Of a stretch of DNA of 64,000 nucleotides, positions 23,223-34,057 are shown one piece after another. Numbering within the stretch: position 1 is the stretch's first letter; each line of letters starts with the position of its first letter. A program made the position numbers and the translations under genes. The stretch is taken from contig CM028326.1 of the NCBI GenBank assembly GCA_016647705.1, positions 19,219,401-19,283,400 of the forward strand, given 5' to 3'. The stretch is from Eucommia ulmoides. Taxonomy: Eukaryota > Streptophyta > Magnoliopsida > Garryales > Eucommiaceae. The notes beneath the pieces are model-generated. The model saw nothing but the letters and a program-made list of their open reading frames with translations. It searched no databases and had not been told where the DNA came from.

Positions 23223-23864
23223 CTGACTGCCAGTCAGGCATCTTTCTACAACCAAATTATTTTGAGAAGATTTTCCAAAATCTAGGATTTTTGGTTCACT
23301 ATAATCTGAAATAATAACTTGAACTGGAGGTGGAGAAGATGTCAGGGAAGAAAAGGAGCGAGATGGATCAGAAGGGAGAGGAAAATGTGAGAAAGGGGAG
23401 AGACATGGAAATTTGTTTAGGATGAAGTACCAGCAACATCCATATTTCTGTTGAAAGAAAATAGGTATGCATTAGCCGAAGCAATTTTAGGCATGAGAAT
23501 AATTCCAAAAGCAGTAGAGGCCGTTGGAGTGGTAACCAAAGAAACAACCCACATGGGGGAATCTTTTAAAGCAACAGACAAGGTGGGAACATATCCCAAA
23601 AAAGTAGGGGAAATATTCTTTCCCAGGCTGGAATTAGGTACAGCTGTATTAGGGATGGATTTAGAATTAGAATTAGAATTCCTATGTCTAGCATAATTTT
23701 TCATAGTGGGCTTTTGTTTTTGAAATGGGCCATCTTTCTTAGTATTGGGCTTGAAAATTAGATTTAAACTCAGGTTGGGATGGAGTTATAAAATTAGGAG
23801 TGGGATCACTTCTAAGGTTTTTTTCCCCTGTTTAGCGCAACCTCAACATTCCCATATTTGTGAA
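23223..23864 (-). pseudogene. LINE ORF1 C-terminal region, broken
   Basis: The minus strand contains the low-complexity basic peptide GFKPN, KKDGPFQKQKPTMKNYARHR, NSNSNSKS and further Ser/Pro/Thr-rich sequence. Upstream of the hAT copy, at about 24840-24896, it reads LVKRTRKFNSNKVNPNG and KFIHKYGNVEVAL. An SW(L/M)LV-R basic block followed by a disordered tail is usual for LINE ORF1 after the zinc knuckle. The knuckle itself is not in the window. Identification rests mainly on position directly before ORF2. Confidence 0.5.
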
Positions 23865-24827
23865 TAGGGGTGTGCACTGGTCAGGTGGGATAAAAAATGG
23901 TTGTATGCGACACCCAACCCAAACAATGTCGGGTGAAGAAATTTTGGCCCGATTTCAACCGATGGTGCGCTGGAAATCGATCATGGGCGGGTTTGTTGGA
24001 TTACGGTCGGGTACGGTCAGTGGAGTGGAAAATCAAATTTGTGAACATTAAACATTGTAGTTGCAGTAAAGAATAAGATAAATAAAGAAGAAGATGAATC
24101 AAAACAAAAGAAGAAACAAAGTATCATATGAACTTTGAGTTTAAATCATCACATGACTCCATTGATGTTAATGTGTTCAAGATAAAATCAAACAGAAATC
24201 AAAACTCTAAATAAGCAAATAAGTAAACATCAAACAAAAGATGAGAAGACACTAATAAAACTCACTGTCGATCCGTCGGTGCTAATCCGTTGCTGTCTCT
24301 CACTGTCACAGGTTTACAGCCAAAGTTGATATGGAGAATAGCCTAAGAGATTTGAACTTTTCGAGAATAGCCAAAGAGATTTGAACTTTTTGAGAATATA
24401 CGAAGAGAATTGAAATTTTCGAGAATAGCAGAAGTTGATCCGTTAATGCTAGTCGATTTGGAGAATAGCTGAAGAGATTTGAACTTTTCAAGATGTAGAG
24501 AATAAATAAATGCGAAGATTAATGAAGATTAAAGAAGCGACCTTTCATCTGGATGAAGAAGAGCTAATAAGGTTCTGGTTACGATACAAATGCAATGAAT
24601 GAGGGATGAAATAAAGCAAAACCCTAGCCTTTAAGGTGTGTACTTCAGTTGGATTGGGTACTTGGCTGGATTTAGATCAAAACCCGTCACCCGATCTGAC
24701 AACCTAAAAATCTGGAAAAAAAATCACCCAATCCGACCGTAAATGAACAGTACATCTGATTTATGCGAGTGAGGGTCAGGCAGGTCACTCGGTTGGGGTC
24801 GGTTATTGCTGGCCATGCACACCTCTA
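23865..24827. mobile_element. Non-autonomous hAT element, perfect 8-bp TSD
   Basis: The element starts TAGGGGTGTGCACTGG and ends GCCATGCACACCTCTA, giving inverted ends TAGRGGTGTGCA. It is flanked by TTTGTGAA at 23857-23864 and 24828-24835, a perfect 8-bp duplication. The subterminal regions contain repeated GGTCGG/CCGACC words, as in the larger hAT element at 17699, which may be a relative. It has no transposase. The middle contains three imperfect repeats of about 35-60 bases around GAGAATAGC...AAGAGATTTGAACTTTT (24330-24505). Confidence 0.9.
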
Positions 24828-24896
24828 TTTGTGAATGAATTTATTATACACTTTAGTAGGCCCATTAGGATTAACTTTATTGGAATTAAACTTTCT

Positions 24897-25655
24897 CGTT
24901 CGTTTAACTAGCAACCAAGACAAAGTATTCTCAAGCTACCTTCCAGATGTTCCGTACTTTGCTGACTGCATTCTTGGTCGAGAATTTCAACATTAAATGG
25001 TATTTCGATATTATAGCCCTCAACGCATTTAAGCAAGGTCTTCTGATGATGACATTGTATACTTACTGGCAGACCACTACCATGAGTCGCGCATCAAATG
25101 TCAAGTGCTTCGGCTCCGTCCCCGCTATGAGTTGGAGCATGATACAATTAAGACGATTTACTGTTTGCCTTGAAACCAACCAAATGAGTTATTATTGATT
25201 CAATTAGTCACAGTCAATCCCCATTTTATTGAATGCTACTAAGTAGAATATCTCTGCTGAGCTATCGTTGTTGACAAACACTCATCCTACGTTGTAATTT
25301 GAAATCTGTAACGTGACCACCAAAGCATCAACATGGTGTGTGTGAACCCTGTGTAGGTCTTTATCTATGAAGATGATAGCTTTTCTTTCTATGATGGCTC
25401 ATTTGGACACCTGGAACACATAATCCTTGGCCCAACATTTGCCTTTTCCAGCGTGTGCCTTGTGCTCGAACTTGGTTAATCCTCCCAAGGAAAATCTAAC
25501 ATGGATTGTATGCATGTCTCCTCGGACTTCAGGCCTCTCTCTTTCTTTATCAGGGCGTAGGTCATCCTGCTCTCTTTTGGTCGTGAACCTTTTCAAGTGG
25601 TCCCATCTTATCAATTGTTTGATCTCGTTCTTTAGATTGTAATAAGCCTTTTGAA
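24897..25655 (-). pseudogene. Tat-like Ty3/gypsy: end of gag and protease, broken
   Basis: The minus strand begins YNLKNEIKQLI at about 25645, the block after the gag zinc finger, then LKRFTTKRE and MHTI (25399-25614). The protease follows with stops: AIIFIDKDLHRVHT, DALVV, a VFVNNDSSAEIF block corresponding to the LVDNGSSADIL active site, YNVIIRRPCLN for YNLILGRP.LN, and KVRNIWKVA-stop-EYFV at the left edge. Asp, Ser and Ser of the active site remain, but the Gly is replaced. No reverse transcriptase follows; the element is truncated at the LINE junction. It is the continuation of the gag at 34058-38230. Confidence 0.75.
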
Positions 25656-26760
25656 GAGTATTATAAAGAAGTCATACCTTTCTGGTTTCTTAAGGTAAGA
25701 TTTGGGATTGGCAATAACTTAATAAACTTTGCATTCATACATCTCTAATATTTGACGCACCATAAACATACTAGGTTAAAAGAAGTATGGAAGGAATATT
25801 TAATCTTCAATACAATGTCATCTACTTCCTTTTATATTAGCCACTTATATCTCCCTACCTGTGGAAACAAATGTAAACTATTATCCACCAACAAAATTTG
25901 CATTCCTATATGATATTGATATAATTATAAAGGTAAAAATTAAAAAACAAGATGCACCAAAAACTTACTTGGTTATCAAAAATATGTCATAAACAATTAA
26001 TTAAGGGACTCCAATCCCAAAACTCAAAAAACGAAAGTAGAATAAAAACATAGAAACAACAATCCTGTGAATTCAAACAATACAGAATTGAAGGTTATTA
26101 ATAAACGTTGTAAACCATAAAATGAATGAAAATAAGCTTCCATAAAATTCACATACCCCAAGCAACCGTGCATTCTTCGTTTATGGCACTAGTTTGATTA
26201 ACTTGGCACTCGATACCTAATCCATCAAGTTCGAAACTCAAATTAAATTGCACTAATCACATGAGAAACAAAAAAAAAAAAAAAAAAATATCTATAGACT
26301 ATGTAAAGACAAACAAAATTAGAGGGGGGAAACTCACAGAGATCCTAGACATGGCTCATGCACATTGCGCAGTTATTCATAATGATATTCATTTCCAAAT
26401 ATGCAAGGACTAATTTATAATTGGCTATAAAATAAAACATAACAATGTTAAATATATGCCAAGATATAAAACTTTACTACTTAAAAGTCTTAAGAAATAA
26501 ATTTACAGAAACATAAATAACAAAATTTTACACGCAATCGTTATTAATAATAAGAAAATAATTATAACAATTTAGGAAATAATCTTAAATAGATTATAAT
26601 GTTAAGAGAGAAAGAGGGAGAGCGAATAAGTTAACTAAAAAAATACAATTACAATTTGATTAGACTCCAATGTAATCATTATCACAATCTCATAAATCAT
26701 CAAAAGTCAGTTTGTCTATCATGTGAACTTGCATAATATAAGTCTATTGAAGAATGCTAT
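25656..26760 (-). pseudogene. Array unit 1: RBX1 exons A, B and LACS exon
   Basis: Exon A (26338-26388) reads NNCAMC followed by a stop, with donor GTGAGT. Exon B (26157-26216) is the best copy of that exon: IECQVNQTSAINEEC then TVAWG, against RBX1 IECQ.NQASAT.EECTVAWG. Its acceptor is decayed to TTAG but its donor GTATGT is kept. The split Cys codon (T in exon A, GT in exon B) would be restored by splicing. Exon L (25772-25858) is degraded, with a stop. The unit ends at the gag frame. Confidence 0.8.
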
Positions 26761-29224
26761 AAGGCAGTCACCCAAGGCAATATTTTGGGATCGGAAAGAA
26801 ATCAATAAACTTTGCATTCATACCTCTCTGATTTCCAAAGCACCATAAACTTACTTGGTTAACATAAATATGGAAGGAATTTCTGACCTTCAATACAATA
26901 TTATATAATTCCTTACATGTTAGCCACTCATATCACCCTACCTGAAAAAACAAAGGTAAACAACTATTTACCGATAAACCTTGCATTCATTATAATATTG
27001 ATATAATTGTTAAGGTAAAATTAAACAACGAAAGCTAATGTTTTGTAAACTTACTTGGTTCACAAATATATGGAATAAATAATTTATCAAGGGCCGCCAA
27101 TCCTAAAAAACTCTAAAAATAAAAGTAGAATCAAAACCAAGAAACAAATATCCTGGAAAATCAAACAGTATAGAATTTAAAGTTATTAATAAACATAGTA
27201 ATCAATAAAATGAATAAAAGTAAACTTTTATAAAATACACATACTCCAAGCCAATGTACATTCCTTGTTTGTGGTATTGGCTTTGTTTGCTTAGCACTCG
27301 ATGCCTAATCCCTCAAGTTAGAAACTCAAATTAAAGTATACTAATCACATAAGAAACAACAAATAAACAATTCCATAGATTGTGTACAGATTTAAGAAAA
27401 CTACTAAATTAGAAAAAGAAAAACTCTCAGAAATGCATGATGTGGTTCTTGGAAATCGCTTAGTTATTGATGAGTGGTTTATTTACCAACAAATCAAGTA
27501 TTTTTAAATTCAAATATTTGTGTGTTTTTAAGTACTTTTGTTAGTTTAATGTGTTTTTGTATTATTTTATAGGTTTTTGAATAAATGGGTGAAAAGATGC
27601 AAATTCTATACAGGTATAGTAACTTTAAGATCAATTTTAAACACAATTAAATCCTATTTTGGAACATCTCAAAACATGGAAGTTGTATATCTATGTCTTA
27701 GCTTTCCATAGGTTTTTAAATCACCTCAATCGGAATTTGGACGAGAAAGTTACGGGAAAAAGAAGAAAGAGTGTCATCACTGCGGTGGTCAAATGTCAGT
27801 AGGCCTACTGATTTCCCACCATTGCAGCGGTGATTCCCATCGCTACAGTGGTCTAACACCAAGTTGCAAAGATATTTTGGGATATTTTTGAGATATTTTG
27901 GATCCCTCATATTAGGCCTTCTTCCCCAACACTTAGGGCACATTTTTGGGAGCTCCAAACCATATCAACCAAGAGGAGATCACAAATCCAAGAAGAAAAA
28001 TGATCTTCAACCGGTTTTAGCGTCGATTCTTCAGAAAACGGCTAGTCTCCTTTGTTTCTCTCTTTATTTCTTAGTTTGGTTGATTGTTTTGATTATGTTT
28101 AGCTTGTTTCTAGTTTAATATAGGGCTATGGCCATGTGTAACTAAACATATATTGTTTTGGGCTTGATGTAGTTCATGAAAACGTGCTTTGAATAAATTG
28201 ATATTTTGTTAACGGTTGTTTATCTTTATCCAATTGTGTTTACTGTTCTTCCACTTCCATTATATGCTTGTTATAATATATTGAGAATACGGGGTTTGAC
28301 ACTCGGGAGAGGTAACCCCACATTCGGACTAGGGTTTAAATACAACGTGACGATCTAATGACTCGGGAGAGTATTAGAAAGTATGCGATCCGTGAGGTTG
28401 GGGCGAGACTCATGTGATCAGTATCATATAGACTCTAGATGAGGACGTCGATATTGACCCGGAGTTACATATTCATTCACTTTACACTCGGGAGAGGTAG
28501 TGAGTGAGATTTCGATACCTAGATTGTCGGATAATGTGAATGCCGATAGTGTAAACTAGATTGAATCGAGCACGATTAAGTGAACAAAGTTAATCCCTAG
28601 ACAATAGTTTCTCATTAACGTCATAGTAGTACTATAGTTCAATAATTAATTTAGTTTAGCTTATAAATATTATAAAAACCCTAATTTGAGTCATCTAGAT
28701 AAAGGTAGGTTATGACAATCGCGATACTTAGCAACGATCTAATCCAATCCTTATGGATACGACAACCCTTACTCTTCCAACTATACTAAAACTTAACCCG
28801 TACACTTGCGGTGAAAGTAGTGACGTAATATTCCGCTACCAATTTTTCACAACGATATCTGCATCAAAAAATACAAGGACCAATTTATAATTGGCTACAA
28901 AAATAAAACATAACACTGGTAAATCCAGGCTAAGATATAAAATTTTCCTGGTGAAAATTTTCAAGAAGTAAAATTGCAGGAATAGAAAAAGTAAAATATG
29001 ACACGTAAGCATAATCAAGAGTAAAAAAATAACAATCACATTTTAGAAAATACTTTTAAATAAAGTAGAATGTCAAGAGAGAAAGAGGGAAAGAATAAGT
29101 AAACAAAAAAATTATAATTACAATTTAATTAGATAACATTGTAATGATTATAACAATCTTATAAATCACAAAAGTTAGTTAGTTTATCACGTGAACTTAA
29201 AATAAGTTTATTGAAGAATCTTAT
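26761..29224 (-). pseudogene. Array unit 2: exons A (split by a solo LTR), B and LACS
   Basis: Exon A is cut by the solo LTR 27468-28841 into 28847-28858 and 27430-27467. Upstream of it the acceptor TTTTTTGATGCAG is clean and is followed by ATATCGTTGTG, encoding the DIVV of RBX1. Exon B is at 27245-27304. Exon L is at 26855-26941 with a GTAAG donor. Removing the LTR gives a unit of about 1.09 kb. Confidence 0.75.
27468..28841 (+). mobile_element. Solo LTR in exon A of array unit 2
   Basis: The insertion begins TGATGAGTGGTTTATTT and ends TTCCGCTACCA, so it has TG...CA ends. The flanks GTTAT and ATTTT agree at 3 of 5 bases, a decayed duplication. The 3' part (CCTTATGGATACGACAACCC, then CTTAACCCGTACACTTGCGG) has the wording common near the ends of plant gypsy LTRs. 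Three copies of ACTCGGGAGAG lie at about 28302, 28363 and 28487. No ORF or primer-binding site is present. Comparison with other units shows that nothing else was lost. Confidence 0.65.
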
Positions 29225-30267
29225 AAGGCAGTCACCCAAGGTAAGATTTTAGGATTGGAAAGAACTCAATAAACTTTACATTCAAACCTCTATGATATCC
29301 AAAGTACTATAAACTTACTTGGTTAATAGAAGTATAGAAGAAATTTCTGACCTTCAATACAATATCATATAATTTCTTACATGTTAGCCACTAATATCTC
29401 TCTACCTGCAGAAAAAAAAGGTAAACAACTATCCACCAATAAACTTTGTATTCCTTGTGATGTTGATATAATTGTCAAGGTAAAATTAAACAACGAGAAC
29501 CAATGTTCCGAAAGCTTACCCGGTTAACAAATATATGGAATAATTAATTCATTAAGGGTTGCTAATCCTATAAAACTCTAAAAACGAAAGTAGAATGAAA
29601 AACATGAAACAACTATCATGGGAACTCGAACAATACAGAATTGAATGTTATTAAAAATAAGCTTCTATAAAATAAACATACCCTAAGCCAATGTGCATTT
29701 CTCATTTGTAGAACTGGCTTGGTTAACTAGGCACTTGACACCTAATCCATCAAGTTCGAAATTCAAATTAAAATGCACTAGTCACAAAAGAAATAACAAA
29801 TAAATAATTCTATAAACAATGTAATGATTTTCACAAAACAAAACTAGAGCGGAACTACAGAAATCCATGATGTGCTTCCTGCAATCGCGTAGTTATTCAC
29901 CACGATATCCACTTCTAAATGCATGGACTGATTTATAATTGGCAACAAAATAAAACATAACAATGTTAAATACATGCAAATATATAACACTTCACTACTG
30001 AAAAATTTTAATAAATAAAATTTCTGAAATATAAATAGTAAAATCATAATCAAGAATAAAAAAAATAATTATCGCAATTTAGGAAATACTTTTAAATAGA
30101 GTAGAATGTTAAGAGAGAAAGAAGGAGAACGAATAAATTAACCAAAAAAATACTATTACAATTTGATTAGATTAAATTGTAATGATTATCACAAATTCAT
30201 AAATCACAAAAAGTTCAGTAGTCTATCACATAAACTTCCATAACATAAGTTTATTGAAAAATGTTAT
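29225..30267 (-). pseudogene. Array unit 3: exons A, B and LACS
   Basis: Exon A (29858-29908) encodes DIVVNNYAI, with the first RING Cys changed to Tyr. Exon B is at 29682-29741. Exon L (29319-29405) keeps acceptor CTGCAG and donor GTAAG. At 1043 bases it is the shortest full unit. Confidence 0.75.
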
Positions 30268-31346
30268 AAGACAATCACTCAAGGTAAGATTTCGAAATCG
30301 AAAAAAATTCAATAAACTTTGCATTCATACCTCTCTGATATCCAATGCACCATAAACATACTTAGTTAATAAAAGTATGGAAGGAATCTTTGACCTTCAA
30401 TACAACATCATATAATTCCTTGTAGGTTAGCCACTACCTGTAGAAACAAAGGCAAACAACTATTCACCAATAAACTTTGCATTCCTTCTGATATTGATAT
30501 AATTGTTAAGGTAACATTAAACAACAAAAGCCAATGTTTCAAAAACTTACTTAGTTAACAAATATATGAAATAAATAATTAATTAAGGGCCATCAATCCT
30601 AAAAAAACTCTAAAAACAAAAGTAGAATCAAAATAAAGAAACAACTATCCTGGAAACTCAAACAGTACAGAATTGAAGTTTATGAATAAACATAGTAATT
30701 AACAAAATGAATGAAAATAAGTTTCTATAAAATACACATACCCGAAACCAACGTGGATTCCACATCTGTGACACTGGTTTTGTTAGCTTGGCACTTGATA
30801 CCTAATCCATCAAGTTCGATACTCAAATTAAAGTGCACTAATCACATAAAAAATAATAAACAAACAATTCTATAGACTATGTACATATTTTTAAAAAACA
30901 AAATTAGAGTAGAAAACTCAGTGAGATCCATAATGTGGTTCTTGCAAATCGCCCAGTTATTCGCCATGGTATCCTCTTCCAAAAATGCAAGGATGGATTT
31001 ATAATTGGTTTCAAAATAAAACATAACAATATTAAATATAAGCGAAGATATAAAACTTCACTACTGAAAAGTTTTAAGAAATAAAATTTCAGAAATATAA
31101 ATTGCAAAATACTATACATAAATCAAAATCAAGAGTAAGAAAATAATTATCACAATTTACGAAATACTCTTAAATAGAGTAGAACGTTAAAAGTGAAAGA
31201 GTGAGAACAAATAAGTTAACAAAAAAAGTACAATTACAATTTGATTAGATTACATTATAATCATTATCACAATCTCATAAATTATAAAAAGTTGGTTTGT
31301 CTATCATGTGAACTTTGCATAAAATAAGTCTATTGGAGAACGCTAT
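30268..31346 (-). pseudogene. Array unit 4: exons A, B and LACS
   Basis: Exon A (30921-30972) encodes NNWAICKNHIMDL: one RING Cys is Trp, the rest matches RBX1. Its donor is lost (CTGAGT). Exon B is at 30742-30801. Exon L (30362-30437) has lost 11 bases before its acceptor. Confidence 0.75.
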
Positions 31347-32450
31347 AAGGTAGCCACCCAAGTAAGATTTTGGGATCGGAAAGAAATCAATAAACTTTGC
31401 ATTCATACCTTTTTGATTTCCAACGCACCATAAACTTACTTGGTTAATAGAAGTATGTAAGGAATCTCTGACCTTCAATACAATATCATATAATTCCTTG
31501 TATGTGAGCCACTCATATCTCCTTACCTGCAGAAACAAAGGTAAACAACTAACTACCAATAAATTTTGCATTCCTTATGATAATTATATAATTGTCAAGG
31601 TAAAATTAAACAACGAAAGCAGATGTTCTGAAAATTTATTTGGTTAACAAATATATAGAATAAATAATTAATTAAAGACCATCAATCTTAAAATTGTCTA
31701 AAAACAAAAGTAGAATAAAAACAAGAAAATAACTATCCTGCGAACTCAAACAGTACAGAATTGAAGTTTATTAATAAAAATAGTAATGAACAAAATGAAT
31801 GAAAATAAACTTCTATAAAATAAACATACCCGAAGCCAACATGCATTTCTCATTTGTGGAACTTGCTTGGTTAGCTTGGCAATCGATACCTAATCTATCA
31901 AGTTCGATACTCAAATTAAAATGCACTAATCACCTAAGAAACAACCAAAAAACAATTCTATAAACTATGTACAGATTTTACGGGAAAAAAAAAAAATCAA
32001 AGTAAAACAATTCTATAAACTATGTATTTAACGCACAGAGATCTATGATATGGTTCCTACAAATCGCACAGTAATTTACAATGATATCCACCTTCGAAAA
32101 TGCAAGGATCGATTTATAATTAGCTACAAAATAAAATATAATAATGTTAAATACATGTGAAGCTATAAAACTTCACTGATGAAAAGTTTTAAGAAATAAA
32201 ATTTTAGAAATATAAATAGCAAAATATTATACATAAATCATAATCAAGAGTAAGAAATTTAAGAAATACTCTTAAATAGAGTAGAATGTTAAAAGAAAAA
32301 AAAAAGACCGAATATGTTAACAAAAAGTAAAAGTACAATTACAATTTGATTAGATTATATTATAATTATTATCAGAATCTCATAAATCACAAAACGTTGG
32401 TTAGTCTACCACATGAACTTGTATAAAATAAGTCCATTGAAGAACGCTAT
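31347..32450 (-). pseudogene. Array unit 5: best-kept exons A and LACS
   Basis: Exon A (32037-32088) reads DIIVNYCAICRNHIIDL, nearly the RBX1 sequence DIVVDNCAICRNHIMDL, with a GT donor. Exon B is at 31830-31889. Exon L (31440-31526) reads YEWLTYKELYDIVLKV and then RDSLHTSINQ, bounded by CTGCAG and GTAAGT. It matches the YVWLTYKEVYD.VLK.G.S...GV stretch near the N-terminus of plant long-chain acyl-CoA synthetases. Confidence 0.8.
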
Positions 32451-33523
32451 AAGGCAATCACCCAAGGTAAGATTTTGGGATCGAAAAGAACTCAATAAAG
32501 TTTGCATTCTTATCTCTCTTATATCTAACTCATCGTAAATTTAATTGGTTAACAGAAGCATGCAAGGATTCTCTAACCTTCAATATAATATCATATAATT
32601 TCTTGTATGTTAGCTAATCATATCTCCCTACCTACAGAAATAAAGGTAAACAACTATTCACCAATAAACTTTTCATTCTTTATGATATTGATATAATTGT
32701 CAAGATAAAATTAATCAATGAAAGTCGATATTCCGAAAACTTACTTGGTTAACAAATATATAAAATAAATAATTAATTAAGGGTCGTCACTCCAAAAAAA
32801 AACTTTAAAAACAAAAGTAGAATAAAAACCAAGAAACAATAATCTTGAGAACTCAAACAATACAGAATTGAAGGTTATTAACAAATATAGTAATCAACAA
32901 AATGAATGAAAATACGTTTCTATAAAATACACATACCCCAAGCTAATGTGCATTCCTCGTTTGTGGCACTAGCTTGCTTAGCTTGGCACTCGATATCAAA
33001 TTCGAAACTCAAGTTAAAGTGCACTAATCAAATAAGAAAAAACAAGCAAACAATTCTATAGGCTATGTACATATTTTTGGAAAATAAAATTACAGTGGAA
33101 AACTCATACAGATCCATGCTATGGTTCTTGCAAATCGTGCAGCTATTTACAACGATATCTGCTTCTAAAAATGCATGGATCGATTATAATTGGCTATAAA
33201 ATAAAACATAACAATGTTAAATACATGCGAAGATATAAAACTTCACTACTGAGAAGTTTTAAGAAGTAAAAAAATATAAATAGCAAAATAGTATACGTTA
33301 ATCATAATTAAGAGTAAGAAATTAATTATCACAATTTAGGAAATACTCTTAAACAGAGTAGAATGTGAAAAGAGAAAGAGAAAGAGTGAATAAGTTAACA
33401 AAAAAGTACAATTACAATTTGAATATATTACATTGTAATGATTATCATAATTTCATAAATCACAAAACGTTGGTAAGTCTATCACGTGAACTTACATAAA
33501 ATAACTCTATTAAAGAATGCTAT
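32451..33523 (-). pseudogene. Array unit 6: exons A, B and LACS
   Basis: Exon A (33109-33159) reads DIVVNSCTICKNHSMDL with both RING cysteines kept; its donor has changed to AT. Exon B (32937-32996) reads [11 protein letters not shown] at its core in consensus. Exon L (32545-32631) has lost its donor (TTTAA on the plus strand). Confidence 0.75.
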
Positions 33524-34057
33524 AAGGTAGTCATCCAATGTAAGATTTTGGGATCGGAAAGAACGCAATAAACTTTGCATTCATACCTCTCTGATATCCA
33601 ATGCACCACAGACTTACTTGGTTAACAGAAGTATGGAAGGAATCTCTGACCTTCAATACAATATCATATAATTCCTTACATATTAACCACTCATATCTCC
33701 CTACCTACAGAAACAAACATAAACAACGATCCACCAATAAATTTTGCATTCCTTGTGATATTGATAACGAAAGCCGATGTTCCAAAAACTTACTTGGTTA
33801 CCAAATTTATGGAATAATTAATTAATTAAGGGCCGCCAACCCTAAAAATTCTAAAAAAATAAAAGCAAAATCAAAACCAAGAAACAACTATCCTGGGAAC
33901 TCAAACAGTACAAAATTGAAGTTAATTAATAAATGTAGTAATCAACACATTCCTCGTTTATGGTATTGGCTTCGTTTGCTTAGCACTCGATAAGTAATCC
34001 TTCAAATTTAAAACTTAAATTAAAGTGCACTGGTCACATAAGAAACATCAAAAAAAT
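33524..34057 (-). pseudogene. Array unit 7 (partial): truncated exon B and LACS
   Basis: Only about half of a unit is present. Exon B (about 33949-33993) breaks off after the EEC codons and joins directly to downstream intron sequence, so part of the unit is deleted. Exon L (33618-33704) keeps its GTAAG donor. Exon A is absent: the array starts in the intron between A and B. Confidence 0.7.

Larger units (their letters stand above)
22974..24896 (-). mobile_element. LINE, 5' half (ORF1 C-terminal region and start of ORF2)
   Basis: Read on the minus strand, this segment holds the tail of LINE ORF1 and then the first residues of the ORF2 endonuclease. It is the same orientation as the LINE RT at 140-2996 and is the expected upstream part. 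Between them E1 is inserted, and LINE sequence from about endonuclease residue 30 to the RT active site (roughly 600 codons) is missing. The segment is interrupted by a non-autonomous hAT copy (23865-24827). Its 5' end abuts a Ty3/gypsy fragment at about 24896. Confidence 0.7.
25656..34057 (-). repeat. Tandem array, about 6.5 units of ~1.08 kb, carrying RBX1 and LACS exons
   Basis: Units repeat head to tail with starts at about 25667, 26761, 29225, 30268, 31347, 32451 and 33524; spacing is 1043-1104 bases once the solo LTR in unit 2 is removed. On the minus strand each full unit has exon A, exon B (consecutive exons of the RING protein RBX1) and exon L (a long-chain acyl-CoA synthetase exon), separated by intron-like sequence. 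The array lies exactly in the gag zinc-finger motif of the surrounding Ty3/gypsy element: GHPTDN ends at 34058 and YNLKNEI begins at about 25645. Units differ from one another by many substitutions, so the amplification is old. No transposon ends are recognised; flanks ATTGTAATA and ATTGTTATC may be an imperfect target duplication. Confidence 0.9.

Noticed and set aside
28836-31119. Similar Leu/Phe-rich minus-strand ORFs recurring in the array
   Set aside because: They are mostly translated intron sequence of the repeat units; only their C-terminal parts overlap RBX1 exon A, and the A/T-rich remainder has no support as protein.
25656-34057. CRISPR array or centromeric satellite
   Set aside because: Unit length of about 1.08 kb with exon content, eukaryotic context, only 6.5 copies and insertion inside a gag gene fit neither.
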